A stretch of DNA of 64,000 bases from assembly GCF_002234675.1 (NCBI RefSeq), contig NC_019859.2, positions 27,585,973 to 27,649,972 on the forward strand. Direction: 5' to 3'. The notes under the pieces were generated by a model, which did not search any database, was not told the origin of the DNA, and was given only the letters and a program-made list of their open reading frames with translations. Of the stretch, positions 12,662 through 24,190 are shown piece by piece. This DNA is from Oryzias latipes (lineage: Eukaryota; Chordata; Actinopteri; Beloniformes; Adrianichthyidae). The stretch's first letter is position 1; every line of letters begins with the position of its first letter. The position numbers and the translations under genes were made by a program.

Positions 12662-12795
12662 TCAGATTCATTCATTCATTCCTCTCCCAAACCCGTTTTG
12701 TCCCTTTCGGGGTCACAGGGCTGCTGGAGCCTATCCCGGCCACTCATCGGCGAAGGCAGGGGACGTCCTGAACAGGTCGCCAGTCTGTCGCAGTT
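12662..12795 (-). repeat. SINE-C tail fragment
   Basis: On the - strand it reads GCGACCTGTTCAGGACGTCC, CCTGCCTTCGCCGATGAG, GGGATAGGCTCCAGCAGCCC and CCGAAAGGGACAAAACGGG, ending in GAATGAATGAATG. It is the same family and 3' end as the copy at 58974-59240. Confidence 0.75.
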
Positions 12796-13014
12796 GTCTT
12801 TGATTATATTCTTTAATTAAAGCCACATTCACTCCACAAATGAGACACACTGGTTTACCAGTAATGTCAGTAAATATATTCTGCTTCCAATCGGTTTTTA
12901 AAATCTGTTTTTAGAATTGACTTTCTCTCTTTTGCATCGTGAGTCGGAGTAATTACCTATTAGTAGTTTACTTAATTTCCGTATTGTTTAAAGGACAATG
13001 TCTGTGTTCTTTAG

Positions 13015-13405
13015 AAATTCCCCCTCTGAGTTGTGTACTGTTGGTGTGGACTAAGCCCTCTGTTAGCTCTCCTGCTAACTTACAACCCTCCGCACCCCCA
13101 ACCTAACAATAGCAGTGCAACAAAAATCGCGACCAGTATTGAAGCCATCCAGCCGTACAGTTCTGCGGCAGATGCCAGCTCAGTCGAGGAAAACAAAAAT
13201 GATCATGGATCTATTTGTCTACAAGTGGATGCATTAGAATGGGGCGGGGCAGGGAGCTTGCTGCTTGCCGTAGTAGCTTCTACATCACTGCTACACTCGG
13301 AAAATACTGTTTTAATCTTAATTTTCTTAATATATGTACTCCATATTAAGAAAATGCCACAAAAAAAGTTGAAAACTCGATTTTCATTTGAGTGGCTCTT
13401 TAAAG
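13015..13405. repeat. Dispersed repeat, CCACTCAAAT family
   Basis: Carries the shared blocks CTCTGAGTTGTG, CTCCTGCTAACTTACAACCC, TGCAACAAAAATCGCGACCA, GATGCCAGCTCAGTCGAGG and AAGTGGATGCATTAGAATGG, and ends TTCATTTGAGTGGCTCTTTAA. The left terminal block present at 59785 is missing. Confidence 0.7.
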
Positions 13406-14280
13406 GAAGCAGCTGACTGATAAAGAAGTGGGTTAAGCTCACTCTGATGAGCCTTTATGAAACCGAAAACTCAGAATTCCAATAAAATTAAAATGATATT
13501 AAATAAAAGACAAATAATTATAGCATTTTTTTCTATTATAACATTTATGAGTTTTTGTGTATGTCCACTATTTAAACTTATTTTTTCCCCATGACATTTC
13601 ATTTATAACTTCCCAGATAAAATTCACTGTGCTGAAGCTTTAACAGTATATATTGAGGTCTAACCCACAGATTATGATCTTTAAATAAAGTTATGAACAG
13701 AAAAAAAAGAAAACCAAAAGGGATCACTTCCGCAAACTCATCTCCAAATATCCGTTTCAAATAGTCGAGTTCACGACATGTCAGAAACGGAAGTAACAAA
13801 CTAAGTAAGTTAAGACCTAAAATCAAATTTCCGGTTCAATTTACATACATTCATACCTTCTACAGCAAACAACGAGGTACAAAAAAATTTGGCAACATTT
13901 CTTTTATATATTACTTTTGGGTGAATTACTGTAAAATTGTTTTTCACCCTGACTACAGGTACAATGCACAGAACCCTAAAAGATCTATGAAAACTGAGGA
14001 CCAGGTCAAGCATTTATTGCAACTGATGTTTTCAACCAAAAGCAATATTTTGCCTACAATAGTTGAGCTATTTTAGCTATCAGGTCACTGATCAATTTTT
14101 TTATATGAAGCATTTAGTAAAACAACAACAACAACACTGTACGTGCCTGTTTAAACCATTGAATCACTACAATCAGACTTCAATAGCATTTTTATTATTA
14201 TTAAATATTACCGTTAGTTTTTTCCCCCCACATTACTGAGGTTATGTGTCAAACCATTTGTGTCAGATTCGCGTCAACTT

Positions 14281-14960
14281 CTAGTTGGCTTTTACTTTGA
14301 AAAACCCGACAGGAAGAACTTGAGTGATTGGATCAGCTTGGGCTTTCGATTCATTTGCAAGCTGCTGCTGCTAGCGGAGTGCTTAGGTTCGGTTCGGGTC
14401 GGTTTTCGGAGGTTACAGAGATGAATACGGTTTTGTCCAGAGCCAACTCGCTGTTCGCCTTCTCCCTGAGCGTCATGGCGGTGCTCACCTTCGGTTGCTT
14501 CATCACCACCGCCTTCAAGGATCGGAGGGTCCCGGTGGACATCCGTGTGTCCAGAGTCCTGCTGTGAGCGCACCGTCATTCAAAAACACTCACCTAAAGG
14601 CGCGTTGCGCACTCCAGGAACACGTTGCATACATAGGCTAATGCAGACGGACCAAAAATGTAGAGCTCCCTTTCGGCGCTTCGCCTGCCGGAAGTGGGAA
14701 GCATAGCGCATCTTCGGTTTCCTTAAATGTTGGGTGTCGTAGAAGCGGGTTTGTGCGCTAGCAGTAAGAATTTCGCAAAGCTCGCGTGTAACATTTGGTG
14801 CTGGCCGGATTCTGGTGGTATTTGGACTGAAACACCTTCACGTGTTTGGGGCCTTCTGACCTGTGCACCGAACCGCAGCCTTCTCTGTAACGGATACTTC
14901 CGCTGAGCTGTCCTCGTCTTCAGTGGTCGGTCATTGACGCCCAGGGTTCAAGCTACAGCC
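14281..14960 (+). promoter_or_regulatory. spcs3: spcs3 promoter region and 5' end, CpG-richer
   Basis: Around the spcs3 start codon (14421) the composition changes from AT-rich to GC- and CpG-richer (GGTTCGGTTCGGGTCGG just upstream; many CG steps until about 14960). No TATA box was picked out. This fits a housekeeping CpG-type promoter spanning the first exon. The transcription start is not fixed by the sequence. Confidence 0.5.
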
Positions 14961-17900
14961 ATGGTTGTGTTTCTGAGTCTCAGTTGTCAACTGGGGCTTA
15001 AACAAAAAACAGAGAAGAAGATGTGTGTGTGTGTGGATTTTTTCTCAAATCTGGATATGTTTGTGTGAGTCAAGGATCACACCAGATGGAGCTTAAACTG
15101 CCTCTAATGTCTACATCAGAGCGTTCAGCTCGCTCTGACATCCAAGAACGTCCTTTTCTACGGTGTCCTGTAAGGGTATAAACATACAGATATTCTATGG
15201 AATGATCTACAGTAAGGATACAAGCACCTGTAACAGTTCAGTTGTAATGTTACACAATTTTGGAAGAAGTTTTTTCTTTTTTTTAAAGTGGTCTCAATGC
15301 CAACATGTGGAAGATGAACAGTGATAGTTTGCTTCGCCTTTAAGTTGGATGGTCTAACGCTCTTTAAGATTCCATATGCTGCTGTTGGTGTGTCAAGCCT
15401 TTGTCATAACTGCCCCTATGGGTGGAAATGGTGTGTCTGTGGGCAAAAAATGGGCAAACCCGTACAGGACTGAAACAGCAACGTCACAGGTCGTTCTGTT
15501 AAACCGCAGAGCCGAAATGTCCATGCACATTATATTCTATGGACAGGCTGTGGGTGACAGGTCGTAATGAACACTTATACAACACCCATGGGTAAGTAAG
15601 GGTTAAGTAGGCGTGTTGTACGGATTTTTCATTTATTAAACAAAAAGAAATCCTACAGACTCTTCAAGGAGCCCGTTTGTGTTGTTTAAGTAATACCTTT
15701 GCGCTAGTTACCCGCTGCCAGTCTGTTAGGCTATGCTCACATACTGAAAGTGATGTGAAATTCATGTTTGAAAATGCACTGCTGCCATGCCGGTGCGCCC
15801 AACGCTGAAATTACGTCACAGGACCCCTAATCGCATCAGTACACTGACTTAGCATTGAAACTGGACGCCCCTGACGCCCACATTCATTTGGTGTGGACTA
15901 GGGCTGCACGTTAATGAGGAAAACCTGCGATATAAGATATTAATATTGTGATGACGATATAACTTGCGGTATATGAACATATAGCAAAACAACCAAAAAC
16001 ATCATTTCCATTTCACTGCAACAGTTTAAAAATGACATTCCAAATGACGCACATTTACATAGGAGACGAACATCTAACAAAAGAGCTCCATCTGATTGGT
16101 CTATGATGTAAAGGAGTCCATTCGATTGGTCAAATACATAAAGGGATTTGTTTGTTTCGTTAAATACTTCAAGCTGCTATAAGATTGTTCTAGCATATTT
16201 AAGGTAACCATTTATTGTGATTTTTGCCATCTTTTGTGATCTGCATATTGCACCGCTTAATATTGCGAGAACGATAAATTTGCGATATATTGTGCAGGCC
16301 TAGTGTGGACGCATCTTTAAGAATGAAAATACTAGACAATCATAGCGTAGTTTGCATGGGTGTCCTACGGCCGTCCTACCGGCACTTTAGTATCACCTGC
16401 TCACCCCGTATGCGTGTGGTGATTAAGGGTCCAGTACTCGCACTTCACTATAGAGTGTGGCATAAGGAAACCGTATGACAAGAACACCCTTACGTCATAG
16501 GTGGATGCACTGCCTTACAGACACTTCACATTACACTTACGACACGCACAATAACCGTATGTTCCATGTCCATGATGCCCCTTCATATCTGGCCGCTCCT
16601 TTCTCCAAAAACCTGCAATACTCATTTGGGTCAACAACCTATAATAGTGCATGTATCAGCATGACAGTTCCTATAGGGGATTTTAAAAACTGTTTATATC
16701 TATAATTTTACTGCTGCCAGCACCTTTGGATTGATCTGTTGAGTAGACTAGTTGTTGGCTGTTTAACAGAGCTAATGTTTTTTTCTGAAAAAAATCTTAG
16801 ATCAAACCTGTTGGTTGCCCCAACAAGAACTGTATCCACAGACAAACATTCCTGACATCCAAAGTTATTTCTGAGTTTCAGTTAGTGGCGATAGAAGCTC
16901 AGTGTTCATGTTTTGTTCATGTCTCTGTGTCCTTCAACAGGAAGAATGTCGATGATTTTACTGGACCTAGAGAACGGAGCGACCTGGGCTTTGTGACTTT
17001 CGACCTCTCAGCTGATATCCTTTTGAGTGATGCTTCACCGTCCACATATCAGTTCAGAATGTCATAGCTGCTATGCAAGAGTCAAACTCAAGGGTGAATT
17101 TACTAACAGTTAGAAAATAATCTCTACGAGATCCTCCGACATTACTTCTGACCAGCTCCCAGCTTTAGGTTGACTCTACCAAGTACTTCAGAATAAATGA
17201 TTAAAGTAAAACAATCACAATTTACCAAATATTCAAACAGGATCAGGTTACTATTCTGAAAACCACACTCATTGTTGTACTAAGAGCAGTATTTTTGTGA
17301 AGATTAAGGGCAAATAACTACATAAAGAATCTTGGGAGCCGGTTTAGCTCGTGCTGGTTTTTCGGCGCCTTCCGTCCGTGGAACCAGGGTTCGACTCCGG
17401 GCTGCTTCCTGTTCCCTTCTCTACTTCTGTGCCGGTTGCTTTGAGAGGGTTGCGTCAGGAAGGGCATCCGGCGTAAAACATTGCCAAGTTTACCATGCGA
17501 CTCGTTCGCTGTGGCTACCCCTGATGGGAAAAGCCGAAAGAGAAACAACAACTACATAAAGAATTTTGTTATTGTGAAGAAAATTTGTAAAGAGCTTATT
17601 GTATTTAAATTTAAAGTGTTTGCAAAACAGGAGTGTTCTTTTTATTGTTTTACTTTTCTTTACATAATTAAGTACCCCATAGTCCAAGAAGCCAAAATCT
17701 GATAGACTTCTATTGAAAAATAAACAGCTAATACTCAGTCATTCTATTTATCAGAGTAATCATTCTTGCTCTGATACCTTTGAAACATGTTTTTGAAAAT
17801 CCTAATTTTTCTTCCTAATATTCCTAATATTCAAGTTTTACAGTGGCCAATCAGACACCTCAATAAAAGGATGTGGCCTTGCATCAAACATTTGAATTTT

Positions 17901-20900
17901 TTGATTGACAGATTTTCTCAATCCCGCTTTCAAGTGGGGGATGGGGAGGGGGGTGGCGCCCTTTCAAACAAGCTCACCCCCCATTGTCAAAAGTTATTGC
18001 CTTAAATCGAGACGATTTATCGCTGCTTACTGATGATGTCTGGCTCCATATCCCCAAAGAAATGGCGTCTGAATTGACTTAATTTAGTTGGTAAGCTGTT
18101 TTTCATGGATGACGTTACACTCACTTAGTCCAGTTCTTAAATATAATCAATGGGTAGAATTCGACATAATGACATAATGGCTCAAACACATCAAAAACAC
18201 TCAAGAACTCCTGAGATTAAACATCGGACCGTTCTATCTAAAGCAGGGCTGCTTATTCCTGGTCCATGGGATCTACCACTCTACCTGTCTGTTTTCCAGA
18301 TCTCCAAGTCCTGCTAGCAGCTGATTACCTCAATCAGATTTCTCCACATTCCGATTAAATGAACCCAACTGGTCAAGGTAATCAGCAGTAAGCAGTGCAG
18401 GGAGAGCTGGAAAACAGGCGGGGTGGTAGATCTCAAAGACCAGGAATGAGCAGCCCTGATCTAAAGTGACCCTCTGTGAGCCCTGATCTAAATGCTATTG
18501 AAAATCTGTCAATGGAGCTGAAACATCCTTCCAACCTTAGACAATTGGTGCAGTCTGCTCATTAACCCTGTGAAACCAGAGCTTTAGCTCCTCTACTGTA
18601 ACTCTTCAACCATTGAAAAGCATCCTAGGTCTAATATGTAACACTTCGGTGCTGAGGTGCTCACGCATTCAACGTAAATCAGCTGATTCATGGCGATTGC
18701 ATTAATGGTCAAAGATTTCTGGTATGTCAGAGCGTGTGTTAACTAGGTGTCGCCAACGACATCTCCGGTATGAGATGGGCCTAAATATCTAATATAAATA
18801 AAGATGGGGCTAAATACCTGCTGACAGTTACAAATGTCTTAAAAAGTTATGTATATATATATATAATATATATAGTCAGATATAGTTTCTAAAGTTGTGC
18901 AAATAAATATTAGGTTAAGGGTGCCATCATTTTTTTCCATGCTCATTGTATTGTTTGTATTTTTGTTCAAATGATTATGTTGAACATCAAATTGAAAGCA
19001 TGTCTGATTTTCATTCGAGAGCTCCAGTCAGCCTGTTAAAACATACGTGTATTGTGACAAATCCCGTTTTCTTTAACTTCAGCCACATCTGCAACCCATT
19101 TTTGACTGGAACGTGAAGCAGCTGTTTATTTATCTGTCAGCTGAATACGCTACCAAAGCCAACGTAAGTTGAATGCATGCAAACACAACCACACACTCAC
19201 AATGCAGGGCAAACATTCAATATTCTGTAATATTGTTGAACAGGTTCAAAAAGATGATGGTAAATAATAGTTTTGAACTTAAATGTTGCAAACTGAACAT
19301 GGAGAAGGCTTTGGGAAACGGCAATGATGAACAATATGCATCCTTGAAAATGCATCACAGTCATACCTGTGTTGTTTTTAAATGTGTTCTTCAAGTACTG
19401 CAGACATCACTGCCGCCCGCCTGCAACGTCTGTCCTTCAGATTGGAAAATGATGCTTTTCTGTATAACTTGTCACTGTTCTTTGTTTGCATGTCTTTTAG
19501 TCTCTAAATCAAGTGGTCCTTTGGGACAAGATCCTTATTCGAGGAGACAATGCCAAGCTCAACCTCAAAGACACGAAGTCCAAATATTTCTTCTTTGATG
19601 ATGGAAATGGACTCAGGTTAGTTGATCAGAGTTCTTTGCTTGTGTGGTCTCACTGACAGAAAATCTAACATGGTTGATTGCATTTATTTATACGCTCTTT
19701 GGTCACTTTATGAGGTACACTTTGCTAGTACTGGGTTGGACCCCCTTTTGCCATCAGAACTGCCTGAATCCTTGGTACTAGAGTTTCAACAAGGTTATTG
19801 GAAACATATCTTAGAGAGTTTGGTCCATATTGACATGACAACATCACGGTTCCTGCAGATTTCTTGACTGCACAGTTATGATGCCAATCTCCTGTTCCGC
19901 CACATCCCAAAAGTGTTTTATTGAGTTGAGATCTGGAGACTGTGGAGGCCATTTGAGTCCAGAGAACTTATTGTCATGTTCAAGAAACCAGTCTGAGATG
20001 ATTATGACATGCCGCCTTATCCTGCTATCCCATCCAGTGTTTTCTTCTGCTGCTGTAGCTCATCTGTATCAAGGTTGGACATGTTGTACATTCAGAGATG
20101 CTCCTCTGCAAATCTGTCGTACCCCAGTGGTTCTTTGAGTTTCTGTTGCCTTTCTACCAGCTGGAACCACTGTGACCATTCGCCTTTGACCTCTGGCATC
20201 AACAAGGCATTTCCACCCACAGAGCTGCCGCTCACTGGATATTTTCTCTTTTTTTGGACCATTCTCTGTAAACCATAGAGATGTTTGTTGGTGAAAATCC
20301 TAGTAGATCAGCAGTTTCTGAAATCCTGAGACCAGCATGTCTGGCACCAACAACTATGCCACATTCAGAGTCACTTCAATCCCCTTTCTTTCCCATTCTG
20401 ATGCTAAGCTTGAACTGCAGCATATCGTCTTGACCACACCTACATGCCTAAATGCATTTAGTTGTTGCCATGTGATTGGCAACAACAGGGTTGGACAGGT
20501 GCGCATTAATAAAGTCTTCTATGAATGTATAATAAGTATTTTTTATTCAAATAGTTGAAACTCAGAAGCAGATGAAAAATGCAGTTTGAAAAAGAGCTTA
20601 GACAAGAAATGAGTATTGTTGTCAAAGGAGCTATGTCCCATAGCTCAAGTTCAGTTTAAGACCTTGTTTTCAAAGACCTAAATGTGCTTCAAGTCAAAGT
20701 CTCCTTATTTGCTTCAGAGCATAATGGAGCAGGTACATGAAATTTTTGGTTCTTCGGTAGATGTTTTCAGGTTCTCCAGTCTCTTCATGTTGTTAATTGT
20801 GTGCTGGTTTCTCACCTGTTCTGCTTTCAGATCCAACAAAAACATTACCCTGACATTGTCGTGGAATGTTGTACCTAACGCCGGCATCCTGCCCCTGGTG

Positions 20901-20963
20901 GTTGGAAGTGGACATGTCAGTTTGCCATTCCCTGAATCGTACGAGAACACCAAGAGCTACTAA
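14421..20963 (+). CDS. spcs3: Signal peptidase complex subunit 3
   Basis: Five exons join to exactly 181 codons (180 residues, the length of human SPCS3): 14421-14563, 16941-17014, 19087-19163, 19501-19616 and 20831-20963. The protein starts [20 protein letters not shown], has one N-terminal membrane segment at about residues 12-33, and continues as a lumenal domain with [43 protein letters not shown] and [14 protein letters not shown], ending TKSY. SPCS3 is the single-pass ER membrane subunit of the signal peptidase complex that supports the SEC11 catalytic subunit in cleaving signal peptides. Start choice is clear because the N-terminus matches the family from residue 1. Intron 2 must be spliced as AT-AC (separate entry). 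Intron 4 holds a deleted Tc1-like element. A poly(A) signal lies 90 bases after the stop. Confidence 0.97.
15150..16700. repeat. Family C repeat region interrupted by a MITE
   Basis: Shares words with 4915-5310 and 54000-54480 (for example TGTCCTACGGCCGTCCTACC, GGTGATTAAGGGTCCAGTAC, CTTACGACACGCAC) and is split at 15891-16310 by a hAT-type MITE. It lies in spcs3 intron 1. Limits are approximate. Confidence 0.5.
15899..16302. mobile_element. hAT-type MITE with 8-bp target duplication
   Basis: The 404-bp element begins TAGGGCTGCACG and ends CGATATATTGTGCAGGCCTA, imperfect inverted ends. It is flanked by the direct repeat GTGTGGAC at 15891-15898 and 16303-16310. An 8-bp duplication is the hAT hallmark, and the ends match the widespread AGGGCTGCACGAT-type fish elements. 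Inside is AT-rich sequence with no reading frame. Confidence 0.85.
17331..17549 (+). mobile_element. tRNA-derived SINE (family A) with 15-bp duplication
   Basis: The body starts GGGAGCCGGTTTAGCTCGTG, has a B-box-like GGTTCGACTCC, and ends GCCGAAAGAGAAACAAC. AACTACATAAAGAAT flanks it exactly at 17316-17330 and 17550-17564, proving a retroposed insertion. The second copy is at 50777-51000 in the opposite orientation. Confidence 0.9.
17686..18150. repeat. AGTCCAGTTCT-family repeat copy
   Basis: Shares AGACTTCTATTGAAAAATAA, a CAATCAGACACCTCAATAAA segment, GGATGTGGCCTT and an end TTAGTCCAGTTCTTAAAT with copies at 33360-33715, 45300-46235, 48340-48830 and 51500-51620. Likely a non-autonomous DNA element with inverted ends reading TTGAGAACTGGACT. 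No coding capacity. Confidence 0.6.
18180..18600 (+). pseudogene. Tc1-like transposase remnant split by a MITE
   Basis: Outside the inserted MITE (18244-18458) the translation gives a broken version of the Tc1 block around [18 protein letters not shown], followed by [10 protein letters not shown], typical of the third catalytic-residue region of Tc1 transposases. Stops and frame changes are present. Confidence 0.65.
18244..18458. mobile_element. 215-bp hAT-type MITE with 8-bp duplication
   Basis: Ends CAGGGCTGCTTATTCCTGGT and ACCAGGAATGAGCAGCCCTG are inverted repeats with one mismatch. ATCTAAAG flanks the element at 18236-18243 and 18459-18466. The 8-bp duplication and CAGGG ends fit the hAT superfamily. 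It interrupts an older Tc1 remnant. Confidence 0.9.
19701..20515 (-). mobile_element. Internally deleted Tc1-like transposon
   Basis: Located in spcs3 intron 4. The ends GGTCACTTTATGAGGTACAC and GTGCGCATTAATAAAGTC are degenerate inverted repeats. On the - strand it carries pieces of a Tc1-like transposase, including an N-terminal part (VVGARHAGL and [14 protein letters not shown] text) and a C-terminal part near [13 protein letters not shown]. The central catalytic region, several hundred bases in family members, is missing. It cannot encode a working transposase. Confidence 0.85.
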
Positions 20964-21052
20964 ACTGAAAACTGAGCCAGCATCCAGACCAAGCCTCTGG
21001 TCTGTGGGACTGTTGAGTGTTCTTTCCTAACTCAAAATACAGAGATGGAAAC

Positions 21053-21058
21053 AATAAA
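21053..21058 (+). promoter_or_regulatory. spcs3: spcs3 poly(A) signal
   Basis: Canonical AATAAA, 90 bases after the spcs3 stop codon, followed by a T-rich stretch. This sets a short 3' untranslated region. Confidence 0.8.
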
Positions 21059-21429
21059 ACCTTTCTTTTCTAATTTTGTTGGGTGTTAGTTATCACGAAT
21101 TCCCCTCAGAGCTCGTAAACCATCGGAGGTTTTCATGTTTGGATGTCTTTGTATCTGATGAAATGTGCTGACAAAGACTCTGGGAGTGGATGCCCCTCGT
21201 CTTCCTCGTCTCGGCTTCCTCGTCTGTTTCAGCTCAATTCCTGTCTGTTTTCATCGTCTCGCTTTGAGCCCTCTGTTTTTTCTACAGTGAGAGTAGAGGA
21301 TCCATTAACTGAAGCCATGTGGCTTCCCTGTTTGTCATGCAACACAAGTCAGAGGTGCCGTCAAATCCCCAAAATTAATGTTCTCCTTTGACAAACCTTG
21401 AACTCAAGAAGTGGCTCTACCTAGAGCAG

Positions 21430-24190
21430 GTAATTTTTAAATTGGACCGACATTTTATTTTCTTAGCAATTTATTTAAATGCTAAAACACATTTCACAAA
21501 CGTGTACTCCATGTTCCCCAATGTCTGAACTCAATGCCCTTTTCTAAAGCTACATTAACACGAGTACAACCAATCACTTAAAAACTCAAACTTTCACAGC
21601 AAAAGAGCAGCTCGAAGCTTTCAAAACTAAACACTATATACGTCATTACACACTACAGCAAAACAATGGAAAACACAATGCTCAAGTTGTGAGGTTTCAT
21701 TTTTCACAACTGCCAATGCATATTTTTTAGAAACTTTACAGTAATTGATCTTAGATCCCTGCAGAGGATTAGGCATTTAGATTTGTGCGTTTCATATGAA
21801 AAGTATAATTCTAAATTCTGCATGTAAATTACTGTAACACAACTCAATGCAAAAACAGAATCTATTGCACACAACAGTATTCTTAAAAACATGAGTCTGA
21901 AGTTATTTTATTTACTTTACAGTATTAATACCACAATCACTGTATGGCATCATGTTGCTGAGCTGCATCTGGCCACATCACCTCATCCACATCGCAGGCT
22001 ATATTGTCTCTGGCCAGGCACTGCAGGAAAAACGCCCTGGAATGATGAATCCATCCTGGGATGTCAGCACAGGCCAGCTCCATTGCCCTTAGGAGGTTCT
22101 CTCTAGGATATGGGTGTCTGTCATAAACCTTCCATCTCCAAGATGAGAAGAACTCCTATAGGGTTCAGAAAAGTGGAGTAGGGTGGCAGACAGACGTGTA
22201 ACCCTTGTGCTATCATAGGCACTTTTACCCTTGTGGAAAGATTTCATGTAAACCACGGACACCAGTGAAGATCACAAATCATTGAAGAAAAAAGGTTCAG
22301 CGCACTGTCTAGTGGGTCTAGATGACCCAACTCCCAATGGTAGCCCATCAGATGGAAATTGTGTTTTTTGTGTTTTCAACCCTTGTGCTATCCTAGGCAC
22401 TTTAACGTTGGGAGTTGGGTCCCTAGACCCAGCCCACTAGACAGTGCGCTGAACCTATTTTCTTCAATGATGGATTACATGAAATCTTTCCACCTTTATC
22501 CACCTTTGTCATGGTAAGGAGAACATGTCAATGTAAGGGTGGGGTCATCTAAGATAGCCCAAGGGTTAAAAAGTGGTTACCGTTGGTGGTGAACCACTCT
22601 CTGATTTGGTTTGGAAGGCAACATTGTCCCAAATGATCACATATATATGATGTGATGGCCCAGGACAGTGTTGTTTGCGGTCAAGGAGGATGTCTTTTGG
22701 CTCCCCTTGGAAGGTGAGGAGACGGTTGTTGTAAGACCCAAGGACAGCATGCCGGTGGACAAGCCCCTCCAAACCCATGGCTGCACAAAGAGTAATATTT
22801 CCCCTCCGTTGGCCAGGAACCTCAGTGATGGCTCTTTGGCCAATGATGTTACGGCCTCTTTGCCTTCGTTTCTGTAGGTTGAAGCCAACCTAATCCAGGA
22901 AGAAGTACCCATGAGGTCTGGCCATCGCGTCCCACTGTGAAAATGTGAAAGTGCACAGGTGATTAAAACAACAGTCAATCCGGTATTGTCGAGAAGTACT
23001 TCAGGCTACTGAGCAACACAGTATCTCCACTAACTGTACTGTGAACATGGATGTATACTTACTTGCACATACTCGTAATGAAGGTCTTTGTGTCGCGCAA
23101 AGTTGCACTCAAAGGGAACAATATAGACCCGTTTCATCTGCATCTTTTGGTGCCGGGGAACTCTGTCTTGTGGCCAAGCTGACTTCATCAATGTTCTGAA
23201 AGTTGACATTATCGGCAATGACTTTGTATCTGATCTCCCGGAATCTGATGAGGTTGTTCTCACGAACCACATCCACAATGCGGGTTTCTGGTGCCGCTGT
23301 GAATATGGCAACCCTCCCACCTCTATGTGGCATTCTTTCAACTCTAAAGAAAGAAACGTCTTGTCAATTGACATGTTTTACAATACAGTAACAACTGATT
23401 TGAAACCAATAGACTACTTTCACAGGCTTGTAAAATTGTATTGTGACAAAGAAAGCAACAGAGTACAATACCTGTTGTGCTGTCTGAAAGCCCTGAGAAT
23501 GGTGGTCACAGTGAATCTACTAAGGTTTGGCCAGACTTTGTTCAGCTTCAGCCATTATTATGCCATGGTCAATGACTGTTGCTCACATCTCGTCCGTAAA
23601 AATGGTGCAAGTTTGTCTTGCTCTCCCTCCTGGACTTCCTCCTCTCCCTTGTTGGCCTCCTCTTCCTCCTGTGATTTGAACTCCTCTTTCTCGTTGGCCT
23701 GCTCCTCTTCTTCCATGGCCAGCTCTTCTCCCTCCTTTGACTGAAATTCCTCTTCCCCTGAATCTGCCTTCATCCTTTGTGTTTGTTTGAAATCTTCATC
23801 AAACTGTCCTCTCTGAACTTGCTTTTATACATGTGGTCACAGCATCAACAAGTGTCTTCAATTTTGAGTTGTGTGTAATGAATGACGCCAGGTGTGTTCA
23901 TTGTGTTAAAATATTGCTGACTGTGGCAAGTATTTTGCATCATGAGCTGTCATTTGAGAATATGAGCAGAGTTCTTTTGCAACTTGTGTTTTAGCAAAGG
24001 AAAATGTGTTAAGATTTATGACAACGGAGGATAGTTTTGTGAATTGTGTCTTCGTGTGAAATGTGTTTATGGTATTGAAAAATGATGGCTAGATTTAGTA
24101 AATGTGTTTAGACAACTGGCCATTTGGTTTAGGGGATTGGCTTTTGTGTTGTAGCATTTGAGAAAAACTGTAAACTAAAATCAAATCCAG
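21430..24190 (-). pseudogene. Decayed mariner/Tc1-type transposon
   Basis: This fills the convergent gap between spcs3 and kdm2a. On the - strand, broken frames give PHRGGRVAIFTAAPETRIVD, RENNLIRFREIRYKVIADN, VPFECNFARHKDLHYEYVQ, GLEGLVHRHAVLGSYNNRL and YVIIWDNVAFQ, and finally DIPGWIHHSRAFF with CLARDNIACDVDEVMWP. These are ordered blocks of a fish IS630-Tc1-mariner transposase. The upstream side (23560-23780) encodes an acidic E-rich leader. Frameshifts, stops and a MITE insertion (22200-22568) disable it. The AT-rich flanks (CTCAAATGCTACAACAC near 24150) look like terminal sequence; exact ends were not proven. Confidence 0.8.
22200..22568. repeat. Paired ACCCTTGTGCTATC MITEs
   Basis: Two related units lie side by side: one opens TAACCCTTGTGCTATCATAG at 22199 and a second opens CAACCCTTGTGCTATCCTAG near 22379 and closes ATAGCCCAAGGGTTAA at about 22567. 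They share CACCAGTGAAGATCACAAAT and CACTGTCTAGTGGGTCTAGA with the copy at 31569-31790. This looks like one MITE inserted into or beside another, inside the decayed transposon. Confidence 0.75.

Larger units (their letters stand above)
9504..14280. other. asb5-spcs3 intergenic region
   Basis: No gene was recognised. It holds dispersed-repeat tails at 9838-9920 and 12662-12795, one CCACTCAAAT-family copy at 13015-13405, and a low-copy GC-richer stretch at about 11300-11720 that I could not assign. Open frames here are short and show no protein family resemblance. Confidence 0.5.
17015..19086 (+). other. spcs3: U12-type AT-AC intron of spcs3
   Basis: Exon 2 ends GCTG and the intron begins ATATCCTTTT, the textbook U12 5' splice site. 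The intron ends TTTTCTTTAACTTCAGCCAC; TTTTCTTTAAC (19067-19077) fits the U12 branch site and its adenosine lies about 10 bases from the AC end (19085-19086). Joining 17014 to 19087 gives GAT CTG CAA CCC ATT TTT GAC TGG, i.e. DLQPIFDW, matching the family. No GT donor or AG acceptor nearby keeps this frame. The intron also holds a SINE (17331-17549), an AGTCCAGTTCT-family repeat and a Tc1 remnant split by a MITE. Confidence 0.93.

Noticed and set aside
23558..23773. Glu-rich 71-codon frame on the - strand as a separate gene
   Set aside because: It lies just upstream of the transposase blocks in the same decayed element and fits its N-terminal leader.
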